Below are positions 4,639-12,710 of a DNA stretch of 16,382 nt, piece by piece. A program made the translations under genes and the position numbers. Numbering within the stretch: the stretch's first letter is position 1; each line of letters begins with the position of its first letter. The notes beneath the pieces were generated by a model. It worked only from the letters and a program-made list of their open reading frames with translations. It did not search any database and was not told the origin of the DNA. The stretch comes from JAYENK01 sp034722035 (lineage in GTDB: Bacteria > Patescibacteriota > Patescibacteriia > Patescibacteriales > UBA12075), in assembly GCA_034722035.1 (NCBI GenBank), contig JAYENK010000023.1:1-16382 (forward strand), read 5' to 3'.

Positions 4639-5870
4639 TATTTTAATATTTCCTGCCATTCTTTGATTTTTGCAAAGAATCTTTCTTTGTTTTCTTCTTT
4701 GATTGGTTTGCCCGGCGGGAGAATTTCGTTTAAAGGGTTTATTTTACTGCCGTTTTTTACCATTTCATAATGTAGGTGTGGACCGGTAGAGTAGCCGGTT
4801 GAGCCAACTGCGCCGATAGTATCGCTTTGGCTAACTTTTTGGCCATATGAAACATATATTTTTGAGAGATGAGCGTAGTTTGTCGTGTAAGTTCCGTTGT
4901 GTCGGATTGAAACAAAATTGCCATAACCGGAGCTGTTCCAGCCGGCATAAACTACGGTGCCATTACCAACACTTCGGATCGGAGTCCCGAGCGTGGCTGC
5001 ATAGTCAATCGCGCGATGACTAGAGTTGTATTGCTTGAAGGCGGCGACATAGCGCGGACCGGTTGTGTAGCCGGAAGAAATATATTTAAAAGCGACTGGT
5101 GCTTTTAAGAACATTTTTTGTACGCTGTTACCATCAGCATCAAAATAGCCAATATTGTCTTTGGACTCTTCAAAATAAAATACATCAAATTGTTTACCCG
5201 CGTTAATATAACGTCCAGCCAAGATTTTGCCGGGCATAATATATTCGCCGTTCAAATAGCGCTCTTCATAAATAAATTTGAAAGTGTCGCCTGTCCGTGG
5301 ATCCATGGCAAAATCAATTGACCATTGAAAGGCGTTAGCCAGCTCGATGATGGCGCGAATGTCGATTTCTTGATTAAGCGCAGCCTGATATAAACTTGAC
5401 TCAATTATACCTTCAGCAGTTTTTGTTTTATATTCGTAAGGGATAATAATTAGCTCAGCTTGCCAGGTGCTAGTCGCTATGCTAGAACTGGCAATATGGC
5501 TGACATGTAACTCATTTTCAGTATCAACTCGGTAAATTAATTTTTTTAATTCGTCCGTATCTTTATCAAAAGTGAGCTCAAGCTCGCGTTCAACGCGAAT
5601 TTTGGTAAGATCATAAACTGGTTTAGCTATGTCATATATTTCCATAGCGAGAGCATATGGTACACTTGATGTTGTCATAAGCTTGCCAAAAGTTGAACCT
5701 TCTGTAATCGGCACTATTTTTATTCGGTCAATTGGTTCGGAAAGTTCTATTTTTTTGGTAGAAGTGGCAATATCGCTTATTTTTTGTTTGGGATTTGGTT
5801 TGTTCTCGGAAAAATAAGTAATACTAGCTATTGCCGCTAAAATGAAGACAATAAATATTATTTTTTTCAT
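4638..5870 (-). CDS. M23 (LytM) peptidoglycan endopeptidase, MepM-like
   Basis: A 410-residue protein from ATG 5870; an upstream in-frame alternative at 5939 would overlap comF and hide the signal anchor. Residues 4-20 form a signal/anchor helix (IIFIVFILAAIASITYF). Residues ~55-125 resemble the OapA/LysM-like domain and ~155-255 the central domain of MepM/YebA proteins (RTGDTFKFIYEERYLNG). The C-terminal M23 domain holds H285-x3-D289 and H365-L-H367, the zinc ligands and catalytic His, plus H334 in NYAHLS. It should cleave cross-links in peptidoglycan outside the membrane, allowing wall growth or insertion of envelope machinery such as the pilus. It starts 25 nt after comF ends and is probably co-transcribed with it, but also has its own promoter (5880-5909) giving a 2-3 nt leader. 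All active-site residues are present. Confidence 0.93.
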   Translation of the reverse strand: MKKIIFIVFILAAIASITYFSENKPNPKQKISDIATSTKKIELSEPIDRIKIVPITEGSTFGKLMTTSSVPYALAMEIYDIAKPVYDLTKIRVERELELTFDKDTDELKKLIYRVDTENELHVSHIASSSIATSTWQAELIIIPYEYKTKTAEGIIESSLYQAALNQEIDIRAIIELANAFQWSIDFAMDPRTGDTFKFIYEERYLNGEYIMPGKILAGRYINAGKQFDVFYFEESKDNIGYFDADGNSVQKMFLKAPVAFKYISSGYTTGPRYVAAFKQYNSSHRAIDYAATLGTPIRSVGNGTVVYAGWNSSGYGNFVSIRHNGTYTTNYAHLSKIYVSYGQKVSQSDTIGAVGSTGYSTGPHLHYEMVKNGSKINPLNEILPPGKPIKEENKERFFAKIKEWQEILK

Positions 5871-5879
5871 AACGGAAAT

Positions 5880-5909
5880 ATTATAGCATTTTTGTTCAGC
5901 CTTGTGCAA
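5880..5909 (-). promoter_or_regulatory. Internal promoter for the M23 gene
   Basis: On the minus strand TTGCAC (5909-5904), an 18-nt spacer and TATAAT (5885-5880), preceded by TGC (extended -10). It overlaps the 3' end of comF. Nine nucleotides separate the -10 from the ATG at 5870, predicting an almost leaderless mRNA. Confidence 0.65.
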
Positions 5910-6675
5910 GAACCAGTCCCCAAACTTCGGAAGCACCATTTTGTTTTAACACTTTAGCACATTCATTTAAAGTTGAGCCGGTAGTAACAACATCGTCAAT
6001 TAGTATAATTGGCCGTTTTAATAAATTATCCCCTTTGTACAAAAAGACCCCTAGAATATTTTTTAAGCGCTTTTTTTGGTTTAGTTTTGCTTGACTGCTG
6101 GTGTATTTTGTTCTAATCAGTGAGTTTGATTTTAAATTAAATTTAAAATAATCGCAAAAATCAGCCGCTATTAATTCGGCCTGATTAAAACCGCGCCATC
6201 TATAGCGTCGCTTGTGCAAAGGTACGCTCATAACAATGGTATTATCCGGCCAAAGAATCGGCAGAGGAATTTTTAGTTGCTCCTTTAACGAATTTAAGTT
6301 TAGATTATAAGAATTTGAGAGTTGCGTAAAATAGATTATCAGTAAACGCCCCAGCACTGTGTTTAGATCTTTTATAAAATGATATTTATATTTTTTGATT
6401 AAATCAGAGACAATTTTGTTATTATAATCGCTGGCAACCCAAACTCCGTCCAGAAAATAGTTTGGCGCGCATTTTTCGCAATAATTAGAATTTTTATTTT
6501 TTTTAAAACAAGCCGGACAAAATTGTCGGTTATTAATCGGCAAAGAGCGAAAACAATCTTGACAAAGCCATTCGTTACTTTTTCCGCAACCTAGGCATTC
6601 CAAGGGAAAAAGCAGATCTAATAAAAAATTACGCGCAATCCGCGCGTAATTAATAATTTCTTCCTTAGTGTTCAT
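5896..6675 (-). CDS. comF: ComF family competence protein
   Basis: A 259-residue ComF/amidophosphoribosyltransferase-like protein. N-terminal zinc-binding cysteines come in four C-x2-C pairs: C27/C30, C38/C41, C53/C56 and C66/C69. A type I phosphoribosyltransferase domain follows, with MSVPLHKRRYRWRGFNQAE (around 150-167) and the PRPP loop ILIDDVVTTGST (224-235). In naturally competent bacteria ComF is a cytosolic protein needed for uptake of DNA, thought to act with the ComF helicase complex and DprA. It is second in a minus-strand unit: it starts 10 nt after the propeller gene and ends 25 nt before the M23 gene. The position opposite the pilus operon supports a role in pilus-driven transformation. 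ATG at 6675, no Shine-Dalgarno. Confidence 0.95.
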   Translation of the reverse strand: MNTKEEIINYARIARNFLLDLLFPLECLGCGKSNEWLCQDCFRSLPINNRQFCPACFKKNKNSNYCEKCAPNYFLDGVWVASDYNNKIVSDLIKKYKYHFIKDLNTVLGRLLIIYFTQLSNSYNLNLNSLKEQLKIPLPILWPDNTIVMSVPLHKRRYRWRGFNQAELIAADFCDYFKFNLKSNSLIRTKYTSSQAKLNQKKRLKNILGVFLYKGDNLLKRPIILIDDVVTTGSTLNECAKVLKQNGASEVWGLVLAQG

Positions 6676-6685
6676 AAGAAATAAT

Positions 6686-7930
6686 CTATTTTAATCTAAT
6701 TTGATGTAAGTTTTGAGTGAATTGGTCAACGAAATAAAGATAGCGCCCGTCTTTATCTACCATTAAATTCTCCATTTGATAGTCGCCGTCAGGGACCGCG
6801 ATTAGTTTTTTAAGACCGGAAAGAGGATCGAGTTCGTATAGATTATCCGGAATCCCCTCGCCAAGCTCGGGCATAAAACCGGCCCCTTCCGGTAAATGCT
6901 CCGGTACCGCGCAATAAATTTGCGTTTCATCATAATAAACACATTTGTGCGCCCAAGTATCAAGATTTAAATTTCTTCTGTCCCGTCCGATATTGTCCCC
7001 ACTCGAGCTAACCGTCCAAAGTGTTGGTCGGAGCTTATTATCATCGGTATAGGTACTGTAAAGCATTTTATCTCCGTTTGGAGACCAGATATGTTCAAAA
7101 CCGCGTCCTTGTACCACGATTGATTTAAAATTTTCATTATTTTGACCGATAAAGAAAATTTCTTGCCGTTCAAAACCAAGACCCTTGGAGTATATGCCTA
7201 TAACTTGATCATTGGCAGACCAGGTTGGCGTGACCGTATCAGCATAAATTCCGAGTGGCTCCACCGGTCTTACTCTTGATCCGTTATAGTTAGAGACCGC
7301 TAAATAACGGTTATCAGGGTCGATTCCCATGAGTTTCATTGAAAGAGTGTCATCGTTTTTTGAAAAAGAAAAGTCGTCCCAATGAGTCGGTAAAGTCGTT
7401 TGTTTTTTGTTGCTAAAGTCATAAACAATATTGGCTCCGTCTGGATATTCGATAATTGCTAAATTATTTTGATTGGACCAGGTAACACTTTCTACATCAT
7501 AAAACTCTTTATCGCTCAGTGGCTTGGCTTGTCCGGATCGGTCAAGATAGTAAAATTTATTGTCTTTTTTATTATAATAGTTAATGTTAGCACCGTTTTT
7601 GGCTAATTTAGCATTTGCTACCGGGTCGTTATTCAATTTTTTGGTTTCGGTAAGTCCGCCTTGGGCACTTGGACTGATTTCGTTTGAGACTGCGATTGGC
7701 TGTTTTTGTTGGGGAAGGCGAGTGCTGCCATCATCTTCTCTGATTTGTCCTTCACCGGGACCGCTGCCTGGTAAGGTGCCTTGTCCGTCCAGAGTGCTAG
7801 AGGCGCTTCTTCCTGATCCTCTGATTAATGGTTTAAAAAACAAGAGATATATTGCTGTTGCCAAAGCAATAATAAGTATTACAAAAACAATGGCTAAAAT
7901 TATTTTTTTTACTCGATCATTTATTATCAT
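6686..7930 (-). CDS. Membrane-anchored beta-propeller (TolB-like) protein
   Basis: A 414-residue protein from ATG 7930. A longer frame opening at TTG 8041 is rejected because it would begin inside the promoter and add 37 unlikely residues. An N-terminal anchor helix (residues ~8-31, KKIILAIVFVILIIALATAI) is followed by a low-complexity Gly/Ser/Pro/Gln linker (~35-85), then repeated ~50-residue blades with Trp-Ser-x-N and Y-L-A-V-type strands (TWSNQNNLAIIEYPD, HIWSPNGDKMLYSTY, DGRYLYFVDQF), as in TolB/WD40-like propellers. The propeller should sit outside the membrane and act as a protein-binding scaffold; the partner is unknown. It is first in the operon with comF and the M23 gene, under a promoter divergent from pilM. 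Not recognised beyond the fold. Confidence 0.85.
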   Translation of the reverse strand: MIINDRVKKIILAIVFVILIIALATAIYLLFFKPLIRGSGRSASSTLDGQGTLPGSGPGEGQIREDDGSTRLPQQKQPIAVSNEISPSAQGGLTETKKLNNDPVANAKLAKNGANINYYNKKDNKFYYLDRSGQAKPLSDKEFYDVESVTWSNQNNLAIIEYPDGANIVYDFSNKKQTTLPTHWDDFSFSKNDDTLSMKLMGIDPDNRYLAVSNYNGSRVRPVEPLGIYADTVTPTWSANDQVIGIYSKGLGFERQEIFFIGQNNENFKSIVVQGRGFEHIWSPNGDKMLYSTYTDDNKLRPTLWTVSSSGDNIGRDRRNLNLDTWAHKCVYYDETQIYCAVPEHLPEGAGFMPELGEGIPDNLYELDPLSGLKKLIAVPDGDYQMENLMVDKDGRYLYFVDQFTQNLHQIRLK

Positions 7931-8011
7931 TTTTATTTTGTTTATAGTTTGAAATATGTTATAATATATATAAGTAAAAAATTTGTGTATAATTTTTTTG
8001 ATTACATTTAT

Positions 8012-8041
8012 ATTATATAATAAAAAGTCGATTAGCGTCAA
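8012..8041 (-). promoter_or_regulatory. Promoter of the propeller-comF-M23 operon
   Basis: On the minus strand TTGACG (8041-8036), an 18-nt spacer and TATAAT (8017-8012). It predicts a start near 8005 and a ~75-nt leader before ATG 7930. Confidence 0.7.
8016..8021 (+). promoter_or_regulatory. Candidate -10 of the pilus operon
   Basis: TATAAT at 8016-8021, 37 nt before the pilM start. It shares two bases with the minus-strand TATAAT (8017-8012), so the two divergent promoters overlap. No convincing -35 is visible. A second TATAAT at 7988-7993, directly preceded by TG, is an alternative. Confidence 0.5.
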
Positions 8042-8058
8042 ATTCGCAAATTTATTCT

Positions 8059-9141
8059 ATGGGATTATTTTCATCTGAGTCCACTTATGTTGGGATTGAT
8101 ATAGGTAGCACTAGTATTAAAGTTGTTGAACTGAAAAAAATAAATGGAAAAATAGCTTTGGCTACCTATGGTTTTAGTGAAAACAGTGATACGCCTAAGC
8201 AGGATTGGCAAAAAGACATTGGGTCAACCGCCAAGGTCATTCAGAAAATTTTTGATGAATCCGGTGTTATTGGTCGAAATTCTATTTCAGCCTTGCCGAT
8301 ATTTTCGGTTTTTTCATCATTGATTAATCTTAGTAATGTTGCCAAAAAAGACATAGTCGGGGCTGTACATTGGGAGGCAAAAAAAGTTATTCCTTTACCC
8401 TTAGAAGATATGGTTTTGGACTGGAAGATAGTGGACAACACCGAAGAAAGTAAAGATAAGAAAAAAAAATTGAGCAAAAATATCCGTGTTCTTTTGACCG
8501 GAGCGCCCAAGACTTTGGTTAAAAGATATGTACAGATTTTTAAGCTGTCGCAAATAAATTTGCTTAGTCTAGAGACAGAAACTTTTTCTTTGATTCGTTC
8601 GCTTCTTGGGAATGATAAAAACACGGTAATGATTGTTGAGTTTGGCGCTTCGACTACGGACGTGACAATTATTGACAAAGGAATACCAATGCTAAATCGC
8701 AGCATTGATGTGGGTGGACTAGCTCTTACCGGGGCTATTAGCAAGCAATTGGGGGTTGATTATTCTCGAGCCGAGCAATTCAAATATGATTTAGGGATTA
8801 GTTCATTTAAAGATATTGATAATAAAAAAGAAAATAAAGATAAGCCAAGCGTGCCAAAAGTTATCAGTGAAACTTTGTCACCGATAGTTAATGAAATAAA
8901 ATATGCAATTAATTTATTTCAAAATAAGTATAATAAAAATACGGAAAAAATAATTTTGTCCGGTGGTTCGTCTTTGTTGTCAGATTTGGTGCCTTATTTT
9001 TCTTCGCTTCTCGATACTAAAGTAATAATCGGAGATCCTTGGTCTAGAGTAGAATGTCCGAAAGAGATTAAGCCTTTATTACGGGAAATCGGGCCGCGTA
9101 TGTCAGTGGCAGTTGGCTTAGCTTTACGTGAGCTTGAATAG
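8059..9141 (+). CDS. pilM: Type IV pilus assembly protein PilM
   Basis: A 360-residue cytoplasmic actin-like ATPase of the PilM family. The phosphate-1 motif is YVGIDIGSTSIKVVELKK (residues 10-27), phosphate-2 is VEFGASTTDVTIID (near 193-206), and GGLALTGAI and ILSGGSSLL match the connecting and adenosine motifs. PilM binds the N-terminal tail of PilN and links the cytoplasmic motor to the inner-membrane platform. A Lys-rich insert (SKDKKKKLSKN) near residue 131-141 is probably a loop. ATG at 8059, normal length, no Shine-Dalgarno. It is first in an operon running at least to the prepilin at 14832. The 38-nt gap to pilN is AT-rich with no hairpin. Confidence 0.95.
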   Translation: MGLFSSESTYVGIDIGSTSIKVVELKKINGKIALATYGFSENSDTPKQDWQKDIGSTAKVIQKIFDESGVIGRNSISALPIFSVFSSLINLSNVAKKDIVGAVHWEAKKVIPLPLEDMVLDWKIVDNTEESKDKKKKLSKNIRVLLTGAPKTLVKRYVQIFKLSQINLLSLETETFSLIRSLLGNDKNTVMIVEFGASTTDVTIIDKGIPMLNRSIDVGGLALTGAISKQLGVDYSRAEQFKYDLGISSFKDIDNKKENKDKPSVPKVISETLSPIVNEIKYAINLFQNKYNKNTEKIILSGGSSLLSDLVPYFSSLLDTKVIIGDPWSRVECPKEIKPLLREIGPRMSVAVGLALRELE

Positions 9142-9179
9142 AAATAAAAAATTACTTTTATTAATATAAATTAGATTTA

Positions 9180-10019
9180 ATGACGGCTAATTTGTTAAAA
9201 AAATCCAATTCATCTGATAGTGGGGGGTTTGTTTCTAAGATTAAAAAGTTTTTTAGTAAAAGCAGTCAGAAAGAATATTCTAATGATTTTGCTAAAGAGA
9301 AAGAAGTTATCGCCAAATATAAAGCAAGAATTGAAAAAGAAAATAATGTTAAGCAGGCAAAAAAAACACCCATAAAATTTTCTATAGGCAACATTAAAGA
9401 ATTAGCACAAAACAAGATGAAAGGCTGGCAAGCACCGCGGATGGTTGCCACCAATTTAATTCAAAATGAAGTAGTGTCTTATGTCGATTGGAGCGGACGA
9501 ATTAGATTATTGCTAGTTGCGCTACTCGCCCCTTTATTGATTTCAGTTTTTACTTATATTGCTTTAGTTTATTTGGATGTTCAGGCCAGGACTAAGGCTA
9601 ATATTCTTGGCGCCGAAATTGAATCTTTAAATAAACAAGTTGAGTCTGCTGAGAAGGGGATAGTTGAAGTTGATCAATTTAAGGGACGTTTGGCTTTGAT
9701 TGAAAATTTACTTGATAAACACATTTATTGGACCAGGCTATTTGTTTTTTTAGAAAAAAATATTTTATCAGATTCAACTATTTTGGGTGGTTTTGCCGGA
9801 AACACTTTAGGGGAGTATAATTTTAGTATTGTAAGCACCGCTTACTCTGACGTAGTAGAGCAAATTATGGTACTTCGACAAAATCCATTAGTCGAGAGTG
9901 TTGAAGTTAGCGAGGCCAGGCAAGGGGTGGTTAAGTTTAGTGAAAGCGGGCAAGCGGCAGGCGTTACCTATATTTTAAAATTAAAGCTTGATCCAAGAAT
10001 TTTTTATAATAATGAGTGA
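9180..10019 (+). CDS. pilN: Type IV pilus assembly protein PilN, with N-terminal extension
   Basis: A 279-residue bitopic membrane protein. The PilN core begins near residue 88 (MVATNLIQNEVVSYVDWSGR), with a membrane helix at about 108-132, a coiled coil (~137-165, LGAEIESLNKQVESAEK) and a C-terminal ferredoxin-like domain. PilN pairs with PilO outside the membrane and anchors PilM through an N-terminal N-L-L-P-like motif; the core reads T-N-L-I instead. It is longer than usual (~180-200 residues) because of ~85 added residues, basic and Ser/Lys-rich, that open with M-T-A-N-L-L-K-K. That may be a second or displaced PilM-binding tail. It overlaps pilO by 8 nt. ATG at 9180; a shorter start at M88 is possible but the upstream frame is open and protein-like. 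Confidence 0.88.
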   Translation: MTANLLKKSNSSDSGGFVSKIKKFFSKSSQKEYSNDFAKEKEVIAKYKARIEKENNVKQAKKTPIKFSIGNIKELAQNKMKGWQAPRMVATNLIQNEVVSYVDWSGRIRLLLVALLAPLLISVFTYIALVYLDVQARTKANILGAEIESLNKQVESAEKGIVEVDQFKGRLALIENLLDKHIYWTRLFVFLEKNILSDSTILGGFAGNTLGEYNFSIVSTAYSDVVEQIMVLRQNPLVESVEVSEARQGVVKFSESGQAAGVTYILKLKLDPRIFYNNE

Positions 10020-10629
10020 TGAATTAAGTCCAGATAAAACAAGTCAATTTATAGCGCAATTAAGGAAATATTCTTATCAATTTTTTTCGATTGTAGCGGT
10101 TTTTGTCTTTTTGCTAGTTAGTTTTATTTCTTACAAATTTATTTTATTCCCCAAATACGACAATACTAATGACGAAATTAAAAAAGCTATTGAAATCAGA
10201 ACGGAAAGTAAAGATCTTTTGGGGCGCTATTTACTTCGTTTAAAAAAATACCAAGAGAATTATGATAATGTTTCTCGTATTAATAAAAGGAAAGTTGAAG
10301 AATTTTTTAATTATGGATATGATGTAGAAATTTTATTTTCACAATTCGAAGTTATTGCCAAGGAACAGGGGTTGATTTTGAGTAATTTTTCGATAAGCCA
10401 AGACGGTAAAGCCAAGAACAAGAAGTCTAATAACAAAACTGCTGTCAAAAGCGATAAAGAGCTTGAGACCATAAAGATAAATGCTAGTTTTGTCGGTCTT
10501 AGCTATGAGGGTTTAAAGATTTTTTTGGATTTTTTCGAAAATGCCTTGCCTTTAATTAACATTATAAACTTAAATTTTTCCGGTGATAATAATGTGGTAA
10601 TCACTGCGGAAACATATTATTTAAATTAA
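10012..10629 (+). CDS. pilO: Type IV pilus assembly protein PilO
   Basis: A 205-residue bitopic protein from ATG 10012; an upstream start at 9988 would lengthen the overlap with pilN and is less likely. One membrane helix at about residues 24-46 (FFSIVAVFVFLLVSFISYKF), a long coiled coil (~55-100), and a C-terminal ferredoxin-like domain with a Lys/Asn-rich insert (KAKNKKSNNK). PilO forms heterodimers with PilN in the inner-membrane alignment complex. Assignment rests on architecture and position between pilN and pilB, since PilO sequences diverge strongly. The 8-nt overlap with pilN suggests coupled translation. Confidence 0.85.
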   Translation: MSDELSPDKTSQFIAQLRKYSYQFFSIVAVFVFLLVSFISYKFILFPKYDNTNDEIKKAIEIRTESKDLLGRYLLRLKKYQENYDNVSRINKRKVEEFFNYGYDVEILFSQFEVIAKEQGLILSNFSISQDGKAKNKKSNNKTAVKSDKELETIKINASFVGLSYEGLKIFLDFFENALPLINIINLNFSGDNNVVITAETYYLN

Positions 10630-10631
10630 AA

Positions 10632-10913
10632 ATGGAAAATATTAATAAAGGAAGCAATAAAAATCTGTTTATTTTAATATTGCTGGTTTTTATGTTATTG
10701 TTTATGGCTTATTTTGCTTATTCTTATTTTTTTGAAGATCAGGAATTTATTGCGGTTAAAATTAATCGCGTGACTTCAGAGCAGCTTGGCTCTAAAGTGC
10801 TTAATGTTTTTATTTTGGAAGACCCTCGCTTCACTGGTTTAAAAAAGATTAATTTTGAAATACCAAGCCTAGATTCAATCGATACCGGAAAAGACAATCC
10901 TTTTGGCGGTTAA
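10632..10913 (+). CDS. Short single-helix protein in the pilP position
   Basis: A 93-residue protein starting 2 nt after pilO stops. A basic N-terminus precedes one membrane helix (about 11-34, NLFILILLVFMLLFMAYFAY), then a ~55-residue extracytoplasmic tail ending GKDNPFGG. In Proteobacteria pilP occupies this place, encoding a lipoprotein that links PilN/PilO to the secretin. Here there is no lipobox cysteine and no HR domain, as expected if there is no outer membrane or secretin. The tail E-D-P-R-F-x-G-L and the N-P-F ending resemble short proteins found between pilO and pilB in CPR genomes. It probably contacts the PilN/PilO complex; this is inferred from position only. Confidence 0.75.
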   Translation: MENINKGSNKNLFILILLVFMLLFMAYFAYSYFFEDQEFIAVKINRVTSEQLGSKVLNVFILEDPRFTGLKKINFEIPSLDSIDTGKDNPFGG

Positions 10914-10939
10914 AAAGCAAGAGATTAATATAGATTAAT

Positions 10940-12688
10940 ATGTTTAGTACAAAACAAAAAGAATTATTACAATTATTAATAAAAGAAGGTAAAATAAAAG
11001 AGAGTAAGGCGACTGAATTAATCAACGAAATTGAGACTGGACAGAAAAAATTTGACGATGTTTTGATAAAGCAAAAAATTATTGAGGTTGAAGATTTGGC
11101 TAAGTATAAAGGGCAGGTCCATAACTTGCCTTACGAGAATTTGGCTGAAAAGGAGTTTAAAAAAGATGTTTTGAATATAATTCCAAGGGAAGTTGCGAAT
11201 AATTATAATATAATTTGTTTTGAAGAAAAGCAAGATTTGATAAAAATCGGCTTAACTGATCCGGATAATTTTAAAGCAATCGAAGCGGTTGATTTTTTAG
11301 CCAAAGGAAAAGGTTATAAAATTGAGTATTATGTTATTTCTTATTCTGCTTTTAAGAAAGCAGTGGCAAAATATGATGATGCCGATAAAGAGCTAGGGGT
11401 CGCGCTCGAGCAACGTGCCGCCGAAGAAGATGAGCTTACTACGATTGAAGAAAAGGATAGTATGGAGCTTAAAGAGGTGACAAAGAGCGCGCCGGTTGCC
11501 AAGATAGTTTCGGTTATAATTCGTCACGCGGTTGAGGGGGAAGCAAGTGATATTCATATCGAGCCTTTGTTTCATGAAAGTCGAGTGCGTTATCGTATTG
11601 ATGGAGTTCTGCATACTTCCTTGGTTTTACCCCGGAGTGTGCACGCGGCCATTGTGGCTCGAATTAAAGTGATGTCAAATTTGAAATTAGACGAAACTAG
11701 GATTCCACAAGACGGGCGAATTCGTATGGAGATAGGGGATAAGGTGATTGACTTCCGTGTTTCTATTTTGCCACTCATGGGAGCGGAGAAGGTGGTAATG
11801 CGTATTTTGGACACCACCAAGGGCGCACCTAAATTGGAAGATCTCGGATATCAGGGGCAACAATTACAAGCAATACTTGATTCTTCCGAGCGGACTGAAG
11901 GGATTATTTTGATTACTGGGCCAACCGGAAGCGGCAAGTCAACCACAATATTTTCTGTGTTGGATTTAGTTAATAAAGAGGGAGTTAATATCGCTACTTT
12001 GGAGGATCCGGTGGAGTATCAAATGAAAGGAGTGAATCAATCGCAGATTAAACCGGAAATCGGTTATACTTTCGCGGCAGGTCTTCGCTCATTTTTGCGG
12101 CAAGATCCGGATATTATTATGGTGGGGGAAATTCGTGATGAAGAAACCGCGGAATTGGCTACACATGCCGCCTTGACCGGGCATTTAGTATTGTCAACTC
12201 TTCATACCACAAACGCGTCTGGCGCGATTACTCGTTTGGTTGACATGGGAGTCCAGTCTTTTTTACTTGGTTCAACCCTAGTTTTAGTCGCGGCTCAGCG
12301 TTTGGCGCGAAAGAATTGCGAGAAGTGCAAAGAAGAATACAAGATGCCGGAGAAGCGCTTGGTTGAAATTAAACAAATAGTAGAAGAGATAGGAGTAGAC
12401 TATGTAAAAAAGCAGATTCCCGATTTGGACATGAATAATCTAAAATTTTATCATGGAAAAGGTTGTTCGCATTGCGGTAATTCCGGTTATCATGGACGCC
12501 TATCTGTTTGTGAAGTACTCACTATAACAGACGAAATAAAAGAAACGATTTTTGGAGGAAAAAAACATTTAACAATTAGCGATATTCGCAAGTCACAACA
12601 ATTTGTTACAGTAAAACAAGACGGCATAATAAAAGTTTTACAGGGAATAACCACTCTGGAAGAAGTCTACCGAATAATGCGTAATTAA
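10940..12688 (+). CDS. pilB: Type IV pilus extension ATPase PilB
   Basis: A 582-residue GspE/PilB-family ATPase. Residues ~1-150 form a single MshEN-type N-terminal domain (KIIEVEDLAKYKGQ, then IIPREVANNYNIICF), where some homologues bind cyclic di-GMP. The C-terminal motor has the Asp box region (SDIHIEP), Walker A GPTGSGKST (327-335), Walker B DPDIIMVGEIRDEE (389-402) and the His box (THAALTGHLVLSTLHT). A zinc-binding pair C460/C463 and C509/C512 is present, as in PilB and GspE and unlike PilT. It is a cytoplasmic hexamer driving pilin polymerisation through PilC. Length and motifs are complete. The 26-nt gap before it contains AGATTAATA twice. Because the zinc motif is present I call PilB rather than PilT; no retraction ATPase is in the window. 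Confidence 0.97.
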   Translation: MFSTKQKELLQLLIKEGKIKESKATELINEIETGQKKFDDVLIKQKIIEVEDLAKYKGQVHNLPYENLAEKEFKKDVLNIIPREVANNYNIICFEEKQDLIKIGLTDPDNFKAIEAVDFLAKGKGYKIEYYVISYSAFKKAVAKYDDADKELGVALEQRAAEEDELTTIEEKDSMELKEVTKSAPVAKIVSVIIRHAVEGEASDIHIEPLFHESRVRYRIDGVLHTSLVLPRSVHAAIVARIKVMSNLKLDETRIPQDGRIRMEIGDKVIDFRVSILPLMGAEKVVMRILDTTKGAPKLEDLGYQGQQLQAILDSSERTEGIILITGPTGSGKSTTIFSVLDLVNKEGVNIATLEDPVEYQMKGVNQSQIKPEIGYTFAAGLRSFLRQDPDIIMVGEIRDEETAELATHAALTGHLVLSTLHTTNASGAITRLVDMGVQSFLLGSTLVLVAAQRLARKNCEKCKEEYKMPEKRLVEIKQIVEEIGVDYVKKQIPDLDMNNLKFYHGKGCSHCGNSGYHGRLSVCEVLTITDEIKETIFGGKKHLTISDIRKSQQFVTVKQDGIIKVLQGITTLEEVYRIMRN

Positions 12689-12710
12689 TAATTTTTATAA
12701 ATAAAAAAAT

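Noticed and set aside
7584..7952. 122-codon plus-strand frame opposite the propeller gene
   Set aside because: It is a reverse-strand shadow of the linker and anchor region of a well supported gene, with low-complexity composition.
8241..8744. 167-codon minus-strand frame inside pilM
   Set aside because: It is fully contained in pilM, which has intact family motifs; the antisense product resembles nothing.
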